A stretch of DNA of 64,000 nucleotides. It comes from Acidobacteriota bacterium (GTDB taxonomy: Bacteria > Acidobacteriota > Thermoanaerobaculia > Multivoradales > Multivoraceae). Each line of letters starts with the position of its first letter. Position 1 is the first letter of the stretch. The stretch spans positions 186,001-250,000 of the forward strand of contig JAPPFP010000006.1 of the NCBI GenBank assembly GCA_028877275.1, written 5' to 3'. The notes under the pieces were generated by a model, which was not told the origin of the DNA, did no database searches, and worked only from the letters and a program-made list of their open reading frames with translations. The position numbers and the translations under genes are program-made. Positions 32,939 through 42,000 of the stretch are shown piece after piece.

Positions 32939-34350
32939 TGCGAACGGGGGCCGTGCCCGAGTCCCAGCCCGAGCCTTCGTCGTTCCGCGACCCGGCAGGG
33001 CAGGTGATCGAGGGCCGTGATGGCCGCATCTTCCGCAGTGTCGCCCCGGCGGCCGTGGAGGAGTACCGCTTCGTACGGAGGTGCGGCCTCGTCGACGCGC
33101 TGGTCGTCGAAGGGAGACTCGTAGCGGCGGAGGAAGTGGACCCGGTCGAGGTCGGCGTTCTGCCTCCGCCCGGCGGCCTGGTCCTGGAGCACCCCCGCGT
33201 GCCGTTCATCTCCTACCCGTACGAGTGGCCTTTCTCGCTGCTGAAGGCGGCGGCGCTTCATCACCTGGAACTGCAGATCCGGCTCCTCGACAGGGACATC
33301 TCGCTTTCGGATGCCAGCGCGTACAACGTACAGTTCAAGGGCGCCAAGCCGGTGTTCATCGACTGGCTGTCGCTGCGGCGTTATCGCGAAGGCGAGTACT
33401 GGGAGGGCCACTCGCAGTTCTGCGAACAGTTCCTAAATCCCCTGCTGCTGGCCGCGGAGTTCGGCGTTCCTCACAACGCCTGGTATCGCGGCATGCAGGA
33501 GGGGATCCCGGCCCGCGAAGTGGCGGCTCTGCTGCCCCGCCGGAGGCGCTGGTCGCCGAGGATGCAGGCACACGTCCTGCTGCCGCTTCGCTTTGAGCGG
33601 CGTGCTGGCTCGCGCAGCGAGGCGGCCGAGCGGACGCGGAAACGTCCGCTGCCGCGCAACGCCTACCGCGGCCTGCTGACCCAGCTTCGCCGCTGGATCG
33701 AGAGCCTCAAGCCGAGGGGCACGGACACGACGTGGAGCGACTACTCGCTGCTGACCAGCTACGACACGGGCGAAGCCTCACGCAAGGCCGAATCCGTGCG
33801 CTCCTTCATCGCCGGGGCGCCGCCCGAACAACTGTTGGATCTCGGTTGCAACACGGGCGAGTTCTCCGCGATCGCCCTGCAAGAGGGCGTTCGCGACGTA
33901 ATCGGCTTCGACTCCGACTTCGGCGCGCTGGAAACCGCGTGCGCGCGAGCGCGCTCGGACCGTCTGCGCTTCCTGCCCCTGTACCAGGATCTGGCCAACC
34001 CGTCGCCTGACCAGGGTTGGTCTCAGACGGAGAGGCGCTCGCTGGCACGCCGCTCGCGCGGTGCGGGCGCCCTGGTGGCGCTCGCCGTCCTCCATCACCT
34101 TGCCATCGGCCGCAACGTGCCGTTGCCACGGATAGCCGCATGGCTCGTCTCGCTGGCGCCGCGCGGCCTGGTCGAGTTCGTGCCCCAGGGCGACCCACGG
34201 GTCGACGATCTGCTCACGTTGCGGGGCGGCCGGTTCGCGGACTACACGCCGGAAGCGTGGGAGGCGGCGCTGGAGCCGTATGCGGCGATTCGCCATGTCG
34301 AAACCGTGTCGGCGAGCGGCCGGAGGCTGTACACGTACGAGCGGAGGTAG
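32938..34350 (+). CDS. SAM-dependent methyltransferase-like protein with long N-terminal domain
   Basis: 470 residues from GTG 32938, overlapping the upstream stop by one base. Residues about 290-390 hold the class I SAM motif LLDLGCNTGEFSAIAL and acidic motif II VIGFDSDFGALE. The first 280 residues are a separate domain with LEHPRVPFISYPYEWPFSLLKAAALHHLELQIRLLDRD and FKGAKPVFIDWLSLRRY, resembling a kinase-like or nucleotide-handling fold but not securely assigned. Probable methylation of a cell-surface or small-molecule substrate. Confidence 0.78.
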   Translation: MRTGAVPESQPEPSSFRDPAGQVIEGRDGRIFRSVAPAAVEEYRFVRRCGLVDALVVEGRLVAAEEVDPVEVGVLPPPGGLVLEHPRVPFISYPYEWPFSLLKAAALHHLELQIRLLDRDISLSDASAYNVQFKGAKPVFIDWLSLRRYREGEYWEGHSQFCEQFLNPLLLAAEFGVPHNAWYRGMQEGIPAREVAALLPRRRRWSPRMQAHVLLPLRFERRAGSRSEAAERTRKRPLPRNAYRGLLTQLRRWIESLKPRGTDTTWSDYSLLTSYDTGEASRKAESVRSFIAGAPPEQLLDLGCNTGEFSAIALQEGVRDVIGFDSDFGALETACARARSDRLRFLPLYQDLANPSPDQGWSQTERRSLARRSRGAGALVALAVLHHLAIGRNVPLPRIAAWLVSLAPRGLVEFVPQGDPRVDDLLTLRGGRFADYTPEAWEAALEPYAAIRHVETVSASGRRLYTYERR

Positions 34351-34378
34351 TCGGGCGACTCGTCGCGTCCCGGATTGC

Positions 34379-35809
34379 TCAGGTAGTGACCGCGGTTTCG
34401 AACGCCGCCGCGATGGCCAGGGTCTGGCGGTCCGTTCCCCGTGGCGTAACGATCTGCAGGCCGATCGGCAGCCCGGACGGCCCGATCCCGCACGGCACGG
34501 AGATGGCCGGGCAGCCGGTCACCGTGATCGAGTAGCAGGAGGCCATCCAGTCCGTGTAGCTCGTCATCGGCCGACCTTCGATCTCGGTGGGGTAGGGCCG
34601 GTCGACGTCGAAGGGCAGGACCTGGACGGTGGGCAGGAGCAGGGCGTCGTAGCGTTCGAAGAACTCGACCACGTGGCAGTGCAGGCGGGTCCGCTCCGCC
34701 TGGGCCGTCGCGATGTCCGGGCCAGTGAGCGCCAGGCCCCGTTCGATCTCCTCGATCACGGTGTCCTTCATCTGGTCGCGGCGTTCGGGAAACAGCGGCC
34801 CCAGCTTGTCGCCGAACAGGTTGGCGCGCAGGGTGCGGAAGATGCTGTCGGCGCCGGACAGGTCAGGCGCGGCTTCCTCGATTTCGGCGCCCAGGTCGCG
34901 GAACACCGGCAGGGCCGCTTCACAGACCTCGACGACTTCCCGTTCGACTGGGTAGAGGCCGAGGTTGGGGGTCCAGGCCATGCGCATGCCGCGGAGGTCG
35001 AGCGGCTCGACCGGGTGGAAGGGCTCGGAAGAGCGTGCGAGGGAGATCGGGTCGCGCGGGTCCGGTCCGGCGATGACCGAGAACAGGAGAGCCGCGTCGG
35101 CGACGTTGCGTCCCATCGGCCCGAGCACGGCGAGGTCGTCCCAGCCCTGCTCGGGAGGCACGCGAGGCACGCGGCCCGGCGTCGGCCGGAAACCGACGAC
35201 GCCGCAGAAGCTCGCCGGGTTCCGGAGCGAGCCGCCGAGGTCGCTGCCGTCGGCGATGGGCAGCATGCCGCTGGCGAGGGCGGCCGCCGCGCCGCCGCTC
35301 GAGCCGCCGCAGGTGCGACTCGGATCCCACGGATTGCGGGCCTTGCCGAAGACGGGGTTGAAGGTCTGCGAGCCGGCGCCGAATTCGGGCGTGTTCGTCT
35401 TGCCGATGACGACCGCACCGGCGCCGCGGATCCGTTCGACGAGAAGCACGTCGAAGTCGGGGACGTTGTCCGCGAAGATGGGCGAACCGAAGGTGGTGCG
35501 GATGCCCTTCGTCGGCACCAGGTCCTTGATCGCGGTCGGCAGGCCGAGCAGCGGCTTCGCGGCGGCCGCTTCCGGGTCGCGGCGGCGCAGGTCATCGGCG
35601 GCTCGCGCCTGCTCGAGCGCGTGGTCGCGGTCGAGAGTGCAGATCGCGTTGAGCCGCGGATTCCGGCGGTCGATCCAGCCGAGATGAGCCTCAAGCACCT
35701 CGACCGCCGAGACCTCACCGCTGGCGAGCAGCCCGGCGAGGTCAATGGCGGTGCGGATGCAGAGGTCGGGAGCGCCCGCCACTGGGCGGCGCCCGGTGGC
35801 GGGCGTCAC
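34379..35809 (-). CDS. Amidase-signature enzyme
   Basis: 476 residues from GTG 35809, overlapping the TGA of the upstream hydrolase (GTGA). No signal peptide, hence cytoplasmic. Triad: Lys in PTAIKDLVP, cis-Ser in TCGGSSGGAAAAL, nucleophilic Ser in GSDLGGSLRNP. Full-length with intact C-terminus (PCGIGPSGLPIGLQIV). Hydrolyses an amide of unknown identity. Final gene of the minus-strand cluster that starts at 41052. Confidence 0.9.
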   Translation of the reverse strand: MTPATGRRPVAGAPDLCIRTAIDLAGLLASGEVSAVEVLEAHLGWIDRRNPRLNAICTLDRDHALEQARAADDLRRRDPEAAAAKPLLGLPTAIKDLVPTKGIRTTFGSPIFADNVPDFDVLLVERIRGAGAVVIGKTNTPEFGAGSQTFNPVFGKARNPWDPSRTCGGSSGGAAAALASGMLPIADGSDLGGSLRNPASFCGVVGFRPTPGRVPRVPPEQGWDDLAVLGPMGRNVADAALLFSVIAGPDPRDPISLARSSEPFHPVEPLDLRGMRMAWTPNLGLYPVEREVVEVCEAALPVFRDLGAEIEEAAPDLSGADSIFRTLRANLFGDKLGPLFPERRDQMKDTVIEEIERGLALTGPDIATAQAERTRLHCHVVEFFERYDALLLPTVQVLPFDVDRPYPTEIEGRPMTSYTDWMASCYSITVTGCPAISVPCGIGPSGLPIGLQIVTPRGTDRQTLAIAAAFETAVTT

Positions 35810-36786
35810 TCGGCGCCGGTGCTCGCGGCTTCCCCGGCGGTCACGTGCTCGGCGAGGAAGGCCCGGATGACCCGGAAGATCTCCTGCTGCTCGTCGGGCG
35901 TGAAGTTGCCGTGGCCCTTGCCGGGCACGGTGTGGATCTTGTTCACGACACCTGCCTTGTCCAGCTTGGCGTGCAGGTCGAGGGCGTGCTGGTAGGGCAC
36001 GATGTTGTCGACGTCACCGTGGATCGTCAGGATCGGCGGCAGTCCGGACCGGACGTAGGTGAGCGGCGAAACGCGCTCGGCGAGTTCCATGCGGTCGGAG
36101 CGCGAGCCCATCCAGGCGACCGCGTAGCTCTTCGCGTTGACGCCCTCGAGCAGGTCGCCGACATCGGTGATTCCGAACCAGTTGACGATGGCGGCGACCG
36201 GCATCTCGTACTCGTCGGCCGCGGCCCAGCCCGGACGGTCCGAGTCGCGGCCCGGGCAGAGCCGGTCGAGGCCGGCGGAGGCCGGCAGCATGCCCGTCGT
36301 CAGAGACAGGTGACCTCCGGCCGAGGCGCCGGTGACGACCAGGCGGGAGGTGTCGATGTTGTAGTCCTCGGCGTTCTCGTAGACCCAGCGCAGCGCGCAG
36401 CGGCAGTCCTCGACGGCGCCGGGCGCGAGAGCGTTGCGGCCCAACCTGTATTCGACGTTGACCACCGCCCAGCCCATCTCGAGATAGGGGAGTGCCCGCA
36501 GCACGCTGGACTCCTTGGTGCCGCCGACCCAGCCGCCGCCGTGGATGTAGATCAGGGTGGGCACCGGGCCCTGGCCGCGTGGGGTCATCACGTCCAGCTT
36601 GGACTCATAGCCGTCAGCCGTCAGGTAGGTGATGTTCGGGGCGACGCGATAGCGGCTCATGATGTCGACCGTCACCGAGTCGCCGTCCTGGGCGAAGGCG
36701 GGGACCGGTGGAGCGAAGAGCAGGGCGGCGATGGCGATGGCCGCCGTGACCGCGGCGTTGCGCGACGTTCGGCTGAGTCGAGTCAC
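35806..36786 (-). CDS. Secreted alpha/beta hydrolase (carboxylesterase-like)
   Basis: 326 residues from GTG 36786 with GGGAGG upstream. Signal peptide ends AFA-Q. Oxyanion loop IHGGGWVGG, nucleophile elbow GASAGG (Ser), Asp in IHGDVDNIVP and His in GKGHGNF give a complete triad of the hormone-sensitive lipase/BD-FAE type. Likely an exported esterase. A Cys pair (DCRCA) precedes the elbow. Confidence 0.9.
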   Translation of the reverse strand: MTRLSRTSRNAAVTAAIAIAALLFAPPVPAFAQDGDSVTVDIMSRYRVAPNITYLTADGYESKLDVMTPRGQGPVPTLIYIHGGGWVGGTKESSVLRALPYLEMGWAVVNVEYRLGRNALAPGAVEDCRCALRWVYENAEDYNIDTSRLVVTGASAGGHLSLTTGMLPASAGLDRLCPGRDSDRPGWAAADEYEMPVAAIVNWFGITDVGDLLEGVNAKSYAVAWMGSRSDRMELAERVSPLTYVRSGLPPILTIHGDVDNIVPYQHALDLHAKLDKAGVVNKIHTVPGKGHGNFTPDEQQEIFRVIRAFLAEHVTAGEAASTGAE

Positions 36787-36841
36787 TGTGGACCTCCCTT
36801 GAGCGGATCGGGATGTGGTTGGTGAGGACGAAGTGTAGCGA

Positions 36842-39277
36842 TCAGGCGACGATGCCGCGGCCCCGGTAGGCGTCGATCTCGTCGGCGGAGAGCCCAAGGA
36901 CATCGGTGAGGACGACATCGGTGTGCTCGCCGAGCAGCGGCGCCCGGCGGGGGCTGAGGTCGTGACCTTCGATACGGAACGGCGGCCCGACGAGCTCCAG
37001 GTCGCCCCACTCCGGGTGCTCGACGGTGGCGAAGGAGCCTCGGGCCCGCAGGTGAGAGTCGGCGTAGAGGTCCCGGGCATCTCGCGAGGGGGCGGCGGCG
37101 ACTCCTGCCCGCAGGAGCTCGCGGGACAGCCAGTCGCGGTCCCGTTCTCTGGTCCAGGCGCCGACGATCGCGTCGAGCTCCGCTTCGTTCTGCTTCCTGG
37201 CCGCTGCGGTCGCGAACCGTGGATCCCCAGCGAGTTCGGGCCGGCCCATCGTCGCCGCGAACCGGGCGAACTCCTCGTCGCTGTGGACTTCGATGGCGAG
37301 CCAGCGGTCGATGCCCCAGCAGCGATAGACGCCGTGCGGCGCCGAGGAGCGGTGCGAGTTGCCGGCGCGTTCCGGGATCTTGCCGGTCATCTCGTACTCG
37401 AGCAGTACCTCGCCGAGAATGGAACTCACGCCCTCGCACTGCGAGTAGTCGATGAACTGGCCTTCGCCGGTGCGGCCGCGGTGATGGAGTGCGGCGACGA
37501 TCGAGAAGGCGAGCGTGATCGCGTTCATCAGGTCGACATCGCCGCCGCTGTGGGTTGGGTGATCGTCGGGATAGCCCGAGATGTACGCGCCTCCGGCCAC
37601 GCCCTGGTGGACCATCGCATAGCCGAGGTACTCGGTCTCCGGGCCACCGTGGCCGCGGCCCGACGAGGAGGCGACGACCAGTGCGGGATTCGTCCGGCGC
37701 AGGTTCTCGTAGTCGAGGCCGAGCTTGACCATGGCGCCGGGACGCATGTTGTCGTAGATCACGTCGCACTCGCCGGCGAGGCGCAGGGCGAGTTCGCGGC
37801 CCTCCGCCTGGGACAGGTCGAGCGCCAGCGACCGCTTGTTCAGGTTCATCGTGTTGAACGCCATGCCGGCGTCCCGGCCGATCTTCTGGGGCGCCTCCTC
37901 TGAGCGCGGCCAGACCACCGAGCGGCGGGTCAGATCGAGGCGCTTGGGCCCCTCGACCTTGATCACTTCGGCGCCCAGGGTCGAGAGCAGGACGCCGGCG
38001 TAGGGGCCGGCCCAAACCCAGGCGAACTCGGCCACGCGGATGCCCTCGAGCGGGAGCCGGGAGTTGGCGGGGACGGCGGGCGGACCGGCGCCGGCCGGAC
38101 CTCCGTTGCCGGCTGTCGAGACCTCGGCGCGGACTTCGGTCGAATGCTCGCCGAGCAGCGGCGCCGGGCGTGAAACCCGGGGTGGCGACGCGCCCATGCG
38201 GTAAGGCCAGCCGGCGTAGCGGCGCTTCCCGGCACGAGCGTGGTCCACGTCGACGAAGTAGTCGCGGGCCAGGTACTGCTGGTAGTCCATCACGTCCGCG
38301 GCGTCGTGGATCGGTCCGACGGGGATGCCCAGTCTGGCCGCGCGGTGGTAGAGGTCGTCGCGTTTCTGTTCGAGGGCCCAGGCGTCGACCTTCGGGGCGA
38401 TGTCCATCAGGTGGTGGCTGCGGTAGGCCATGTCCTTCCATTCGTCGCCCTGGCACCACTCCGGATTGCCCATCAGCTCGCGGAAGAGTTCGAAGTGGTG
38501 GTCGTCGAAGGCGTTCAGGATGACGTAGCCGTCGCTGGTTTTCAGCCTGCCCATGGCCGGTGGCCGGTCCGGCACCCGCGACCAGGTCGTCTCGTGGTAG
38601 CGGGCGCTCGCCGCGAGCGGAGCGACCATGCTGATCATCACGTCCTGAATCGAGACGTCGACCCGGGAGTCGGTGGTATGACGGCGCTTGTAGAGCAGGG
38701 AGGCGACCGCCAACGCGGCGACCAGGCCGGCGTGGTAGCCGGCCTGATGGCCGCCCAGGGCGACCGGCGCGCGGTCGATGTCGCGGGAGCGGGCAGGCAT
38801 CTGGTTGACGAGGCCGCCGCCGTGGGTGAGGGTGAGTTCACCGGCGGGCGCTCCGGCGCGGGGCCCCGAGAGACCGTACGGCGTGACCGCCGCGACGATC
38901 AGGTCCGACGGTGGTTCGACCGGAGGTTGGCGGTCGACAACGAAGGCATCGGCGGTCCGGAGCAGGCCGTCGAGGACGACGCGATCGGTCTCGTCGTCCA
39001 GGTCGAGCACGATTCCGCGTTTGCTCGTGTTGCAGTAGAGGAAGAGCGGCGAGCCTTCAGGGTCGAGGGTTGTCGTCGGGTCGGTCCCGTTTGCCCTGCG
39101 CGCCTGGTCGCCCGCGGGCGGTTCGACCTTGATGATGTCGGCGCCCAGGTCCGCAAGCAGCTTGCCGCAGTACGGGCCGGCGACGCCCTCCGCGAGTTCG
39201 ATGATCCGAAGGCCGGTAAAGGGTCCGATGCCGTCGAGGGAACTCATCCCCGATCCCGGTGGGTTTGGTCTGGTCAT
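36842..39277 (-). CDS. Tandem CaiB/BaiF (class III) CoA-transferase fusion
   Basis: 811 residues, about twice the family length, with two complete halves (about 18-395 and 410-811). Each half opens with a nucleotide/CoA motif: GLRIIELAEGVAGPYCGKLLADLGADIIKVE and GIRVAEFAWVWAGPYAGVLLSTLGAEVIKVE. The Asp position used as acyl carrier in the family lies in VDVSIQD (first half) and FIDYSQCE (second half), so both halves may be active; the two halves could replace the usual intertwined homodimer. It transfers CoA between carboxylic acids. ATG 39277 overlaps the previous stop (ATGA). Confidence 0.9.
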   Translation of the reverse strand: MTRPNPPGSGMSSLDGIGPFTGLRIIELAEGVAGPYCGKLLADLGADIIKVEPPAGDQARRANGTDPTTTLDPEGSPLFLYCNTSKRGIVLDLDDETDRVVLDGLLRTADAFVVDRQPPVEPPSDLIVAAVTPYGLSGPRAGAPAGELTLTHGGGLVNQMPARSRDIDRAPVALGGHQAGYHAGLVAALAVASLLYKRRHTTDSRVDVSIQDVMISMVAPLAASARYHETTWSRVPDRPPAMGRLKTSDGYVILNAFDDHHFELFRELMGNPEWCQGDEWKDMAYRSHHLMDIAPKVDAWALEQKRDDLYHRAARLGIPVGPIHDAADVMDYQQYLARDYFVDVDHARAGKRRYAGWPYRMGASPPRVSRPAPLLGEHSTEVRAEVSTAGNGGPAGAGPPAVPANSRLPLEGIRVAEFAWVWAGPYAGVLLSTLGAEVIKVEGPKRLDLTRRSVVWPRSEEAPQKIGRDAGMAFNTMNLNKRSLALDLSQAEGRELALRLAGECDVIYDNMRPGAMVKLGLDYENLRRTNPALVVASSSGRGHGGPETEYLGYAMVHQGVAGGAYISGYPDDHPTHSGGDVDLMNAITLAFSIVAALHHRGRTGEGQFIDYSQCEGVSSILGEVLLEYEMTGKIPERAGNSHRSSAPHGVYRCWGIDRWLAIEVHSDEEFARFAATMGRPELAGDPRFATAAARKQNEAELDAIVGAWTRERDRDWLSRELLRAGVAAAPSRDARDLYADSHLRARGSFATVEHPEWGDLELVGPPFRIEGHDLSPRRAPLLGEHTDVVLTDVLGLSADEIDAYRGRGIVA

Positions 39278-41052
39278 CGGAGCTTGTAGGCCTCCCTCGC
39301 GGATCGCAGCCAGTCGTGCTGATCCTTGTCGCCGAAGTAGTAGAAGACGGCGCCGTTGGGCAGCATGAGGACGCCGATGCCGCCGTAGCCGAGCATCTGC
39401 CGCACCCAGACCTGCTTCGTGCCGGTGCCGTCGGTGACCTGGATCTGCCGCGACCAGATCGAGTTGTTGTACCTGTTCGGGTGGCCGTTGTGGACGGCAT
39501 CGAGGCCCGGATCGTCGGCATCTTCCTGCATCGCGGCGGCGACCATGCCCGGATGGAGCACCTGGCGGTCGCCGATCCGGCCGCGCTGGACGTTCAGAAG
39601 GTCCGCGATCTTCAGGATGTCGTCCGGGGTCCAGAACATGCCGTAGCCGCCAAAGGCGTAGCCGTCGGCCCGGTTGTCCGTGCGCAGCGACTGAAGCGCT
39701 CCCGCGGAGACGCCCAGCGGCCGGTAGACCTCGGTGGCCAGGAACTCCAGCAGGTCGGCGGGCTCCCTGGGCGAGGCGCCCGCTTTCTGGCCCAGGTACC
39801 CGCTCATGGCCACGGACAGCAGAAACGCGTCCGTCGTGTGGTACACCCAGCGCTTGCCGGGCGGCTCCTTCGTCGGGTAGGCGAGGGCGCCTCGCAGCTT
39901 GCGGTTCCGGTGCTCCGGCACGAAGAAGTTCAGCTCGGTCGTCGAGTTCTTCTCGTCGTCCTGGTTGCCCGTGTCCCAGTAGTGACCGGTCGCCATGTCG
40001 AGGGCGTGCTCGAAGGTCACTCCGTGGAAGCTGCCCCTGGGCGGTTTCGGCACGTAGTCTCGGAGCTCGAGTTCCGTCACCTCGAAGCCATCCCTCTGCG
40101 CCAGCCGCATTAGCGCGACGGCGGCGACGGCGGTCTTGGCCGTGGAGTAGGACGGCAGCCGGATCTGCTCGGGGTAGGGGTAGTCGCCGTAACGCGTGTG
40201 GACCGGACCCTGGTAGTGGACTCCGTCGAAGGCGACACCGAATGCGGTCAGGTGCTCGCGGTCGAAGCCGCCGCCGAACGCCTGAGGGTAGACCTGGGCG
40301 CGCGGGTAGTCGTCCCGGATCCGTTCGATCGGCCGGACCGGTAGCCGGGAGGCCGCTTCGGCGGCGTAGGCCTTGAGCACGGCGCCTGCCTCGGCAGGCT
40401 CGCCGGGGGTGAAACGGGTGGGACCCGCGTCCCAGAGGTCGAACTTGAAGTACCTGCAGGTCTCCTGAGTGGCCTGGAAGGCCGCCGGCGAAGTGGCGCT
40501 GCCGTCGAACAGGAAGGACACGACACCGTGGTAGGCGCAGTTCTGGTTGCGCTCGACCAGGGTGATCGGCAACGAAGCCCGGCTCCTGCCGCCGTCGCCG
40601 TTCTCGCTCCAGATCCGGCCCGGCCCGACGATGACGTTCCAGTAGGCGTCGCCGGTGTAGCGGAGCGCCCGGTTGGCGGGCACCAGGTGGGAGCCGCTCT
40701 GGACCAGGACGACATCGAGCCGCGGGATGCGGCGCAGGGCCGAGACGATCGGCGGCTCGTCCGCCCGCAGGTAGGTGTCGTGGTGGACGGTCCAGGAGGC
40801 CCCGCTGCCGCCGAAGAGTTGCAGCTTGCCGCGCATCTCGTGGCGCGGCGGCGCGGCGTTCTCCGGCAGGGCGAAAGCCGCGTTGTCGACGAGGGTCGGG
40901 AGGTCCCCGGCCAGGAGTTGGGAGGCCGGCAACACGGTCCGCGCGACCTCGCCGGAGCCGGCGAGGGGGTCGCCGGCCAGGTCGTCAGCGGCCATCGCGG
41001 ACGGGACGGCAGCCGCGCAGACGGTCAGGAACAGGGCCGCGCATCGAGTCAT
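39274..41052 (-). CDS. Secreted beta-lactamase-fold serine hydrolase
   Basis: 592 residues. Signal peptide MTRCAALFL...AMA-A. The catalytic SxxK is STAKT in RLPSYSTAKTAVAAVALM (near residue 310); YHTTDAFLLSVAMSG fits the second motif region. The first 270 residues form an extra domain lacking the SxxK. Family members include esterases, DD-peptidases and dipeptidases; true antibiotic hydrolysis is unlikely to be inferable. Promoter TACCAT 8 nt before ATG 41052; divergent from the exonuclease gene. Confidence 0.85.
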   Translation of the reverse strand: MTRCAALFLTVCAAAVPSAMAADDLAGDPLAGSGEVARTVLPASQLLAGDLPTLVDNAAFALPENAAPPRHEMRGKLQLFGGSGASWTVHHDTYLRADEPPIVSALRRIPRLDVVLVQSGSHLVPANRALRYTGDAYWNVIVGPGRIWSENGDGGRSRASLPITLVERNQNCAYHGVVSFLFDGSATSPAAFQATQETCRYFKFDLWDAGPTRFTPGEPAEAGAVLKAYAAEAASRLPVRPIERIRDDYPRAQVYPQAFGGGFDREHLTAFGVAFDGVHYQGPVHTRYGDYPYPEQIRLPSYSTAKTAVAAVALMRLAQRDGFEVTELELRDYVPKPPRGSFHGVTFEHALDMATGHYWDTGNQDDEKNSTTELNFFVPEHRNRKLRGALAYPTKEPPGKRWVYHTTDAFLLSVAMSGYLGQKAGASPREPADLLEFLATEVYRPLGVSAGALQSLRTDNRADGYAFGGYGMFWTPDDILKIADLLNVQRGRIGDRQVLHPGMVAAAMQEDADDPGLDAVHNGHPNRYNNSIWSRQIQVTDGTGTKQVWVRQMLGYGGIGVLMLPNGAVFYYFGDKDQHDWLRSAREAYKLR

Positions 41053-41060
41053 GGCGGGTG

Positions 41061-41066
41061 ATGGTA
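41061..41066 (-). promoter_or_regulatory. Leaderless -10 of the beta-lactamase-fold gene
   Basis: TACCAT on the minus strand, 8 nt before ATG 41052. Confidence 0.35.
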
Positions 41067-41099
41067 GCTTGCCGGCGTCGCCCGGATGCGGCGCCCGCC

Positions 41100-41987
41100 A
41101 TGTACGTCCACCTGATCGACGGCACCTACGAGCTCTTCCGCCACCACTTCGGCGCGCCGAGCTATCACAATGAGGACGGGCTCGAGGTGGGAGCGGTGCG
41201 CGGCGTCGTCTTCTCCGTGCTCGGCATGTTCCGCGACGGGGCGACCCACGTGGCAGTGGCGACCGACCAGGTGATCGAGTCGTTTCGCAACGAGATGTGG
41301 CCCGGGTACAAGACCGGCGAGGGGATCGAACCGGAGCTGCGGGCCCAGTTCCCGGTGCTGGAGGAGGCCCTGGCCGCGCTCGGGGTCACGGTGTGGCCGA
41401 TGGTGGAGCACGAGGCCGACGACGGACTCGCCAGCGGCGCCGCGATGGCGGCCGCGGACGAGCGGGTCATCGAGGTCCGCATCTGCACGCCGGACAAGGA
41501 CCTGGCCCAGTGCGTCGACGCCGGTCGGGGCGGCAAGACGGTGCAGGTGGACCGCCGGCGCGGCCTGCGCTGGGAGGCAGACGGCATCCGCGAGAAGTTC
41601 GGGGTCGAGCCCGAGTCGATCCCCGACTACCTGGCGCTGGTCGGTGACAGCGCCGACGGTTTCCCGGGTCTCCGCGGTTGGGGCGCCAAGTCGACGGCGA
41701 CGGTGCTCGCGCACTACCTCCACCTCGAGGAGATCCCGGACGAGCCGTGGAAGTGGGCGGTCAAGGTGCGGGGGCGGGACCGTCTGGCGGCGACGCTCCG
41801 CGAGGAGCGGGCGTCGGCGGAGTTGTTCCGGGAGCTCGCGACCCTGGTCCGCGACGCGCCGGTCAGCGGTTCCGTCGACGAACTCCGCTGGCGCGGCCCG
41901 CGGCCCGAGCTGGGGGCGGTGGCGGGACGGCTGGCGGCGCCCGGCCTGGTCCAGCAGGCGGAGCGGGTGGCGGCGGACTCGGCGTAG
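41100..41987 (+). CDS. Stand-alone 5'-3' exonuclease (flap endonuclease family)
   Basis: 295 residues. VHLIDGTYELFRHHF, EHEADDGLASGAA and CTPDKDLAQCVD hold metal-binding acidic residues, and VGDSADGFPGLRGWGAKSTATVL is the helix-hairpin-helix DNA-binding motif of the PolA N-terminal nuclease. No polymerase domain follows. It would remove RNA primers or process flaps. ATG 41086 (out of frame) and ATG 41100 are close; 41100 starts the conserved part. Confidence 0.87.
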   Translation: MYVHLIDGTYELFRHHFGAPSYHNEDGLEVGAVRGVVFSVLGMFRDGATHVAVATDQVIESFRNEMWPGYKTGEGIEPELRAQFPVLEEALAALGVTVWPMVEHEADDGLASGAAMAAADERVIEVRICTPDKDLAQCVDAGRGGKTVQVDRRRGLRWEADGIREKFGVEPESIPDYLALVGDSADGFPGLRGWGAKSTATVLAHYLHLEEIPDEPWKWAVKVRGRDRLAATLREERASAELFRELATLVRDAPVSGSVDELRWRGPRPELGAVAGRLAAPGLVQQAERVAADSA

Positions 41988-41990
41988 GAT
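41985..41990 (+). promoter_or_regulatory. Leaderless -10 of the MTHFR gene
   Basis: TAGGAT, 10 nt before GTG 42001; it overlaps the stop codon of the exonuclease gene. Confidence 0.35.
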
Positions 41991-42000
41991 CCGCTTCGTT

